Origin: Syntrophomonadaceae bacterium
GTDB taxonomy: Bacteria; Bacillota; Dethiobacteria; DTU022; UBA8154
DNA length: 14,147 bases
Direction of reading: 5' to 3'
Assembly: GCA_003561325.1 (NCBI GenBank)
Contig: PWWY01000145.1
Location: 1-14,147 of the forward strand
The notes below the pieces were generated by a model. The model had not been told where the DNA came from and did not search any database. It was given only the letters and a program-made list of their open reading frames with translations. The first letter of the stretch is position 1; each line of letters starts with the position of its first letter. The position numbers and the translations under genes were made by a program. Of this stretch, positions 13,260 through 14,147 are shown one piece after another.

Positions 13260-13799
13260 TTATTTCCCTGCTTTTCCAACTTTACGCCTGATGTATTCCT
13301 GTTCATACTTAATCCCTTTTCCTTTATAGGGTTCGGGAGGACGAATACGTCGAATCCGGGCTGCTGTATCTCCAACGCTTTCCTTGTCGATTCCTTTCAC
13401 CACCACTTTGGTCGGAGATGGAACCTCTATCTCAATGCCCTCCTCCGGTGTTAACTGGACCGGTTGTGAATACCCAACGTTCAGCACCAGGGTCTTTCCC
13501 TGGAGCGCTGCCCTGTAGCCCACACCGACCAGTTCCAGGTTCTTTGAAAACCCCTCCGTAACCCCTTCAACCATATTTGCCAGTATTGTGCGCCCCAGTC
13601 CATGCATGGACCGGTGTTCCTTGCGGTCTGATGGGCGGAGTAAAGAAACCTGCTTGTCTTCCATTTTGATCTCCAGGCAAGTCGGAACCTGTCTTTGCAG
13701 CTGACCTTTGGGTCCTGTTACCTCAACCAGGTTGCCCGGTTTAACCTTAATTCCCACCCCTTCAGGAATCGGGATGGGTTGTTTACCTATACGTGACAC
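13260..13799 (-). CDS. rplF: 50S ribosomal protein L6
   Basis: L6 sits near the factor-binding region at the base of the L7/L12 stalk. The 179-residue protein begins SRIGKQPIPIPEGV after the start and contains the two related L6 domains. Diagnostic blocks are VTGPKGQL, HGLGRTILANMVEGVTEGF (about 66-84), VGVGYRA and the C-terminal RIRPPEPYKGKGIKYEQEYI. The open frame extends three codons upstream to a GTG at 13808, which overlaps the AGGAGG site. The GTG at 13799 is eight bases after it and gives the canonical N-terminus. It follows rpsH after a 12-base gap. Confidence 0.98.
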   Translation of the reverse strand: MSRIGKQPIPIPEGVGIKVKPGNLVEVTGPKGQLQRQVPTCLEIKMEDKQVSLLRPSDRKEHRSMHGLGRTILANMVEGVTEGFSKNLELVGVGYRAALQGKTLVLNVGYSQPVQLTPEEGIEIEVPSPTKVVVKGIDKESVGDTAARIRRIRPPEPYKGKGIKYEQEYIRRKVGKAGK

Positions 13800-13811
13800 A
13801 ATTACCACCTC

Positions 13812-14147
13812 CTACCAGACATAGCATATCACTTCGCCGCCCAGGCCTGCCTTGCCGGCTTCCTTATCGGTCATCAGTCCCTGGGATGTAGAAATGATGG
13901 CGATTCCCAATCCGCCCAACACTCGCGGCAGTTCGTCTTTTTTCGCATAGACCCTCAAACCAGGCTTGCTGATGCGTTTGATGCCCGTAATGGCACGCTG
14001 GGAATCCCGACCGTACTTGAGATAGAGCTTTAACATTCCCTGCTTGTTGTTGGAAATCCGCTCAAAATCCTTGATGTATCCTTCAGCTTTTAAAATTTCG
14101 GCAATCGCATCCTTCATCCTGGAAGAAGGAACCTCAACCTTTTGATG
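13812..14147 (-). CDS. rpsH: 30S ribosomal protein S8, N-terminus outside the window
   Basis: S8 is a primary binder of the 16S rRNA central domain and, in E. coli, represses the spc operon. The visible 111 residues start with HQKVEVPSSRMKDAIAEILK, which lies about 20 residues into the usual protein, so the start codon is beyond the right edge. An internal Met at 14117 is not the start, because the frame and family similarity continue through it. The conserved C-terminal half is intact: ITGIKRISKPGLRVYAKKDE, LPRVLGGLGIAIISTSQG and the terminal GGEVICYVW. It is followed 12 bases later by rplF. Confidence 0.97.
   Translation of the reverse strand, partial: HQKVEVPSSRMKDAIAEILKAEGYIKDFERISNNKQGMLKLYLKYGRDSQRAITGIKRISKPGLRVYAKKDELPRVLGGLGIAIISTSQGLMTDKEAGKAGLGGEVICYVW

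Noticed and set aside
13800..13808. Upstream GTG start for rplF
   Set aside because: It overlaps the AGGAGG ribosome-binding site; the GTG at 13799 fits both spacing and family N-terminus.
1..14147. Mobile elements, CRISPR arrays, defence or biosynthetic clusters
   Set aside because: All genes but the edge lipoprotein belong to conserved families in largely standard order; no repeats, transposase motifs or composition break were seen.

Overview
The window is a housekeeping ribosomal-protein region from a Gram-positive bacterium, most likely a member of the Clostridia (Firmicutes) with moderate GC. Evidence for this is the E. coli alpha-operon order (rpsM-rpsK-rpsD-rpoA-rplQ) joined to the Firmicutes tail ecfA1-ecfA2-ecfT-truA-rplM-rpsI. 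A small KOW-domain protein sits between map and infA, as is typical of Clostridia. S4 and L36 keep their zinc cysteines, and Shine-Dalgarno sites are strong AGGAGG types. I cannot name the genus. Every supported gene lies on the minus strand, so transcription runs from high to low coordinates.

Layout in transcription order. 14147-11637: end of the spc-type operon, rpsH (5' end missing), rplF, rplR, rpsE, rpmD, rplO. 11634-9037: secY, map, KOW protein, infA; adk, which normally lies between secY and map, is absent. 9014-5906: rpmJ, rpsM, rpsK, rpsD, rpoA, rplQ. 5829-2572: the energy-coupling module of an ECF vitamin transporter (ecfA1, ecfA2, ecfT) and truA, tightly packed and partly overlapping. 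2553-1471: rplM and rpsI, with their own sigma-A-like promoter and a structured leader, closed by a good intrinsic terminator at 1337-1368. 1253-453: a separately promoted prenylglyceryl-phosphate synthase homologue (PcrB/GGGPS family). 304-1: the start of an unrecognised lipoprotein that runs off the window.

The genes supply ribosomal subunit proteins (S4, S5, S8, S9, S11, S13; L6, L13, L15, L17, L18, L30, L36), initiation factor IF-1, the RNA polymerase alpha subunit, the SecY translocation channel, N-terminal methionine removal, tRNA pseudouridylation and vitamin uptake. This is a conserved growth-linked set. I see no mobile element, CRISPR array, tRNA or rRNA, and no gene-free stretch longer than 300 bases.

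I found no new multi-gene system. The points worth a second look are regulatory or comparative: the structured rplM leader, short upstream ORFs ending 2-4 bases before rplM and rplQ (both with the strong ribosome-binding site displaced upstream), the missing adk, the divergent PcrB/GGGPS homologue, and the large share of GTG/TTG starts in highly expressed genes. Several starts were moved inward from the longest open frame because the Shine-Dalgarno site demands it (rplF, rpsD, rpoA, ecfA1, truA, the PcrB homologue).
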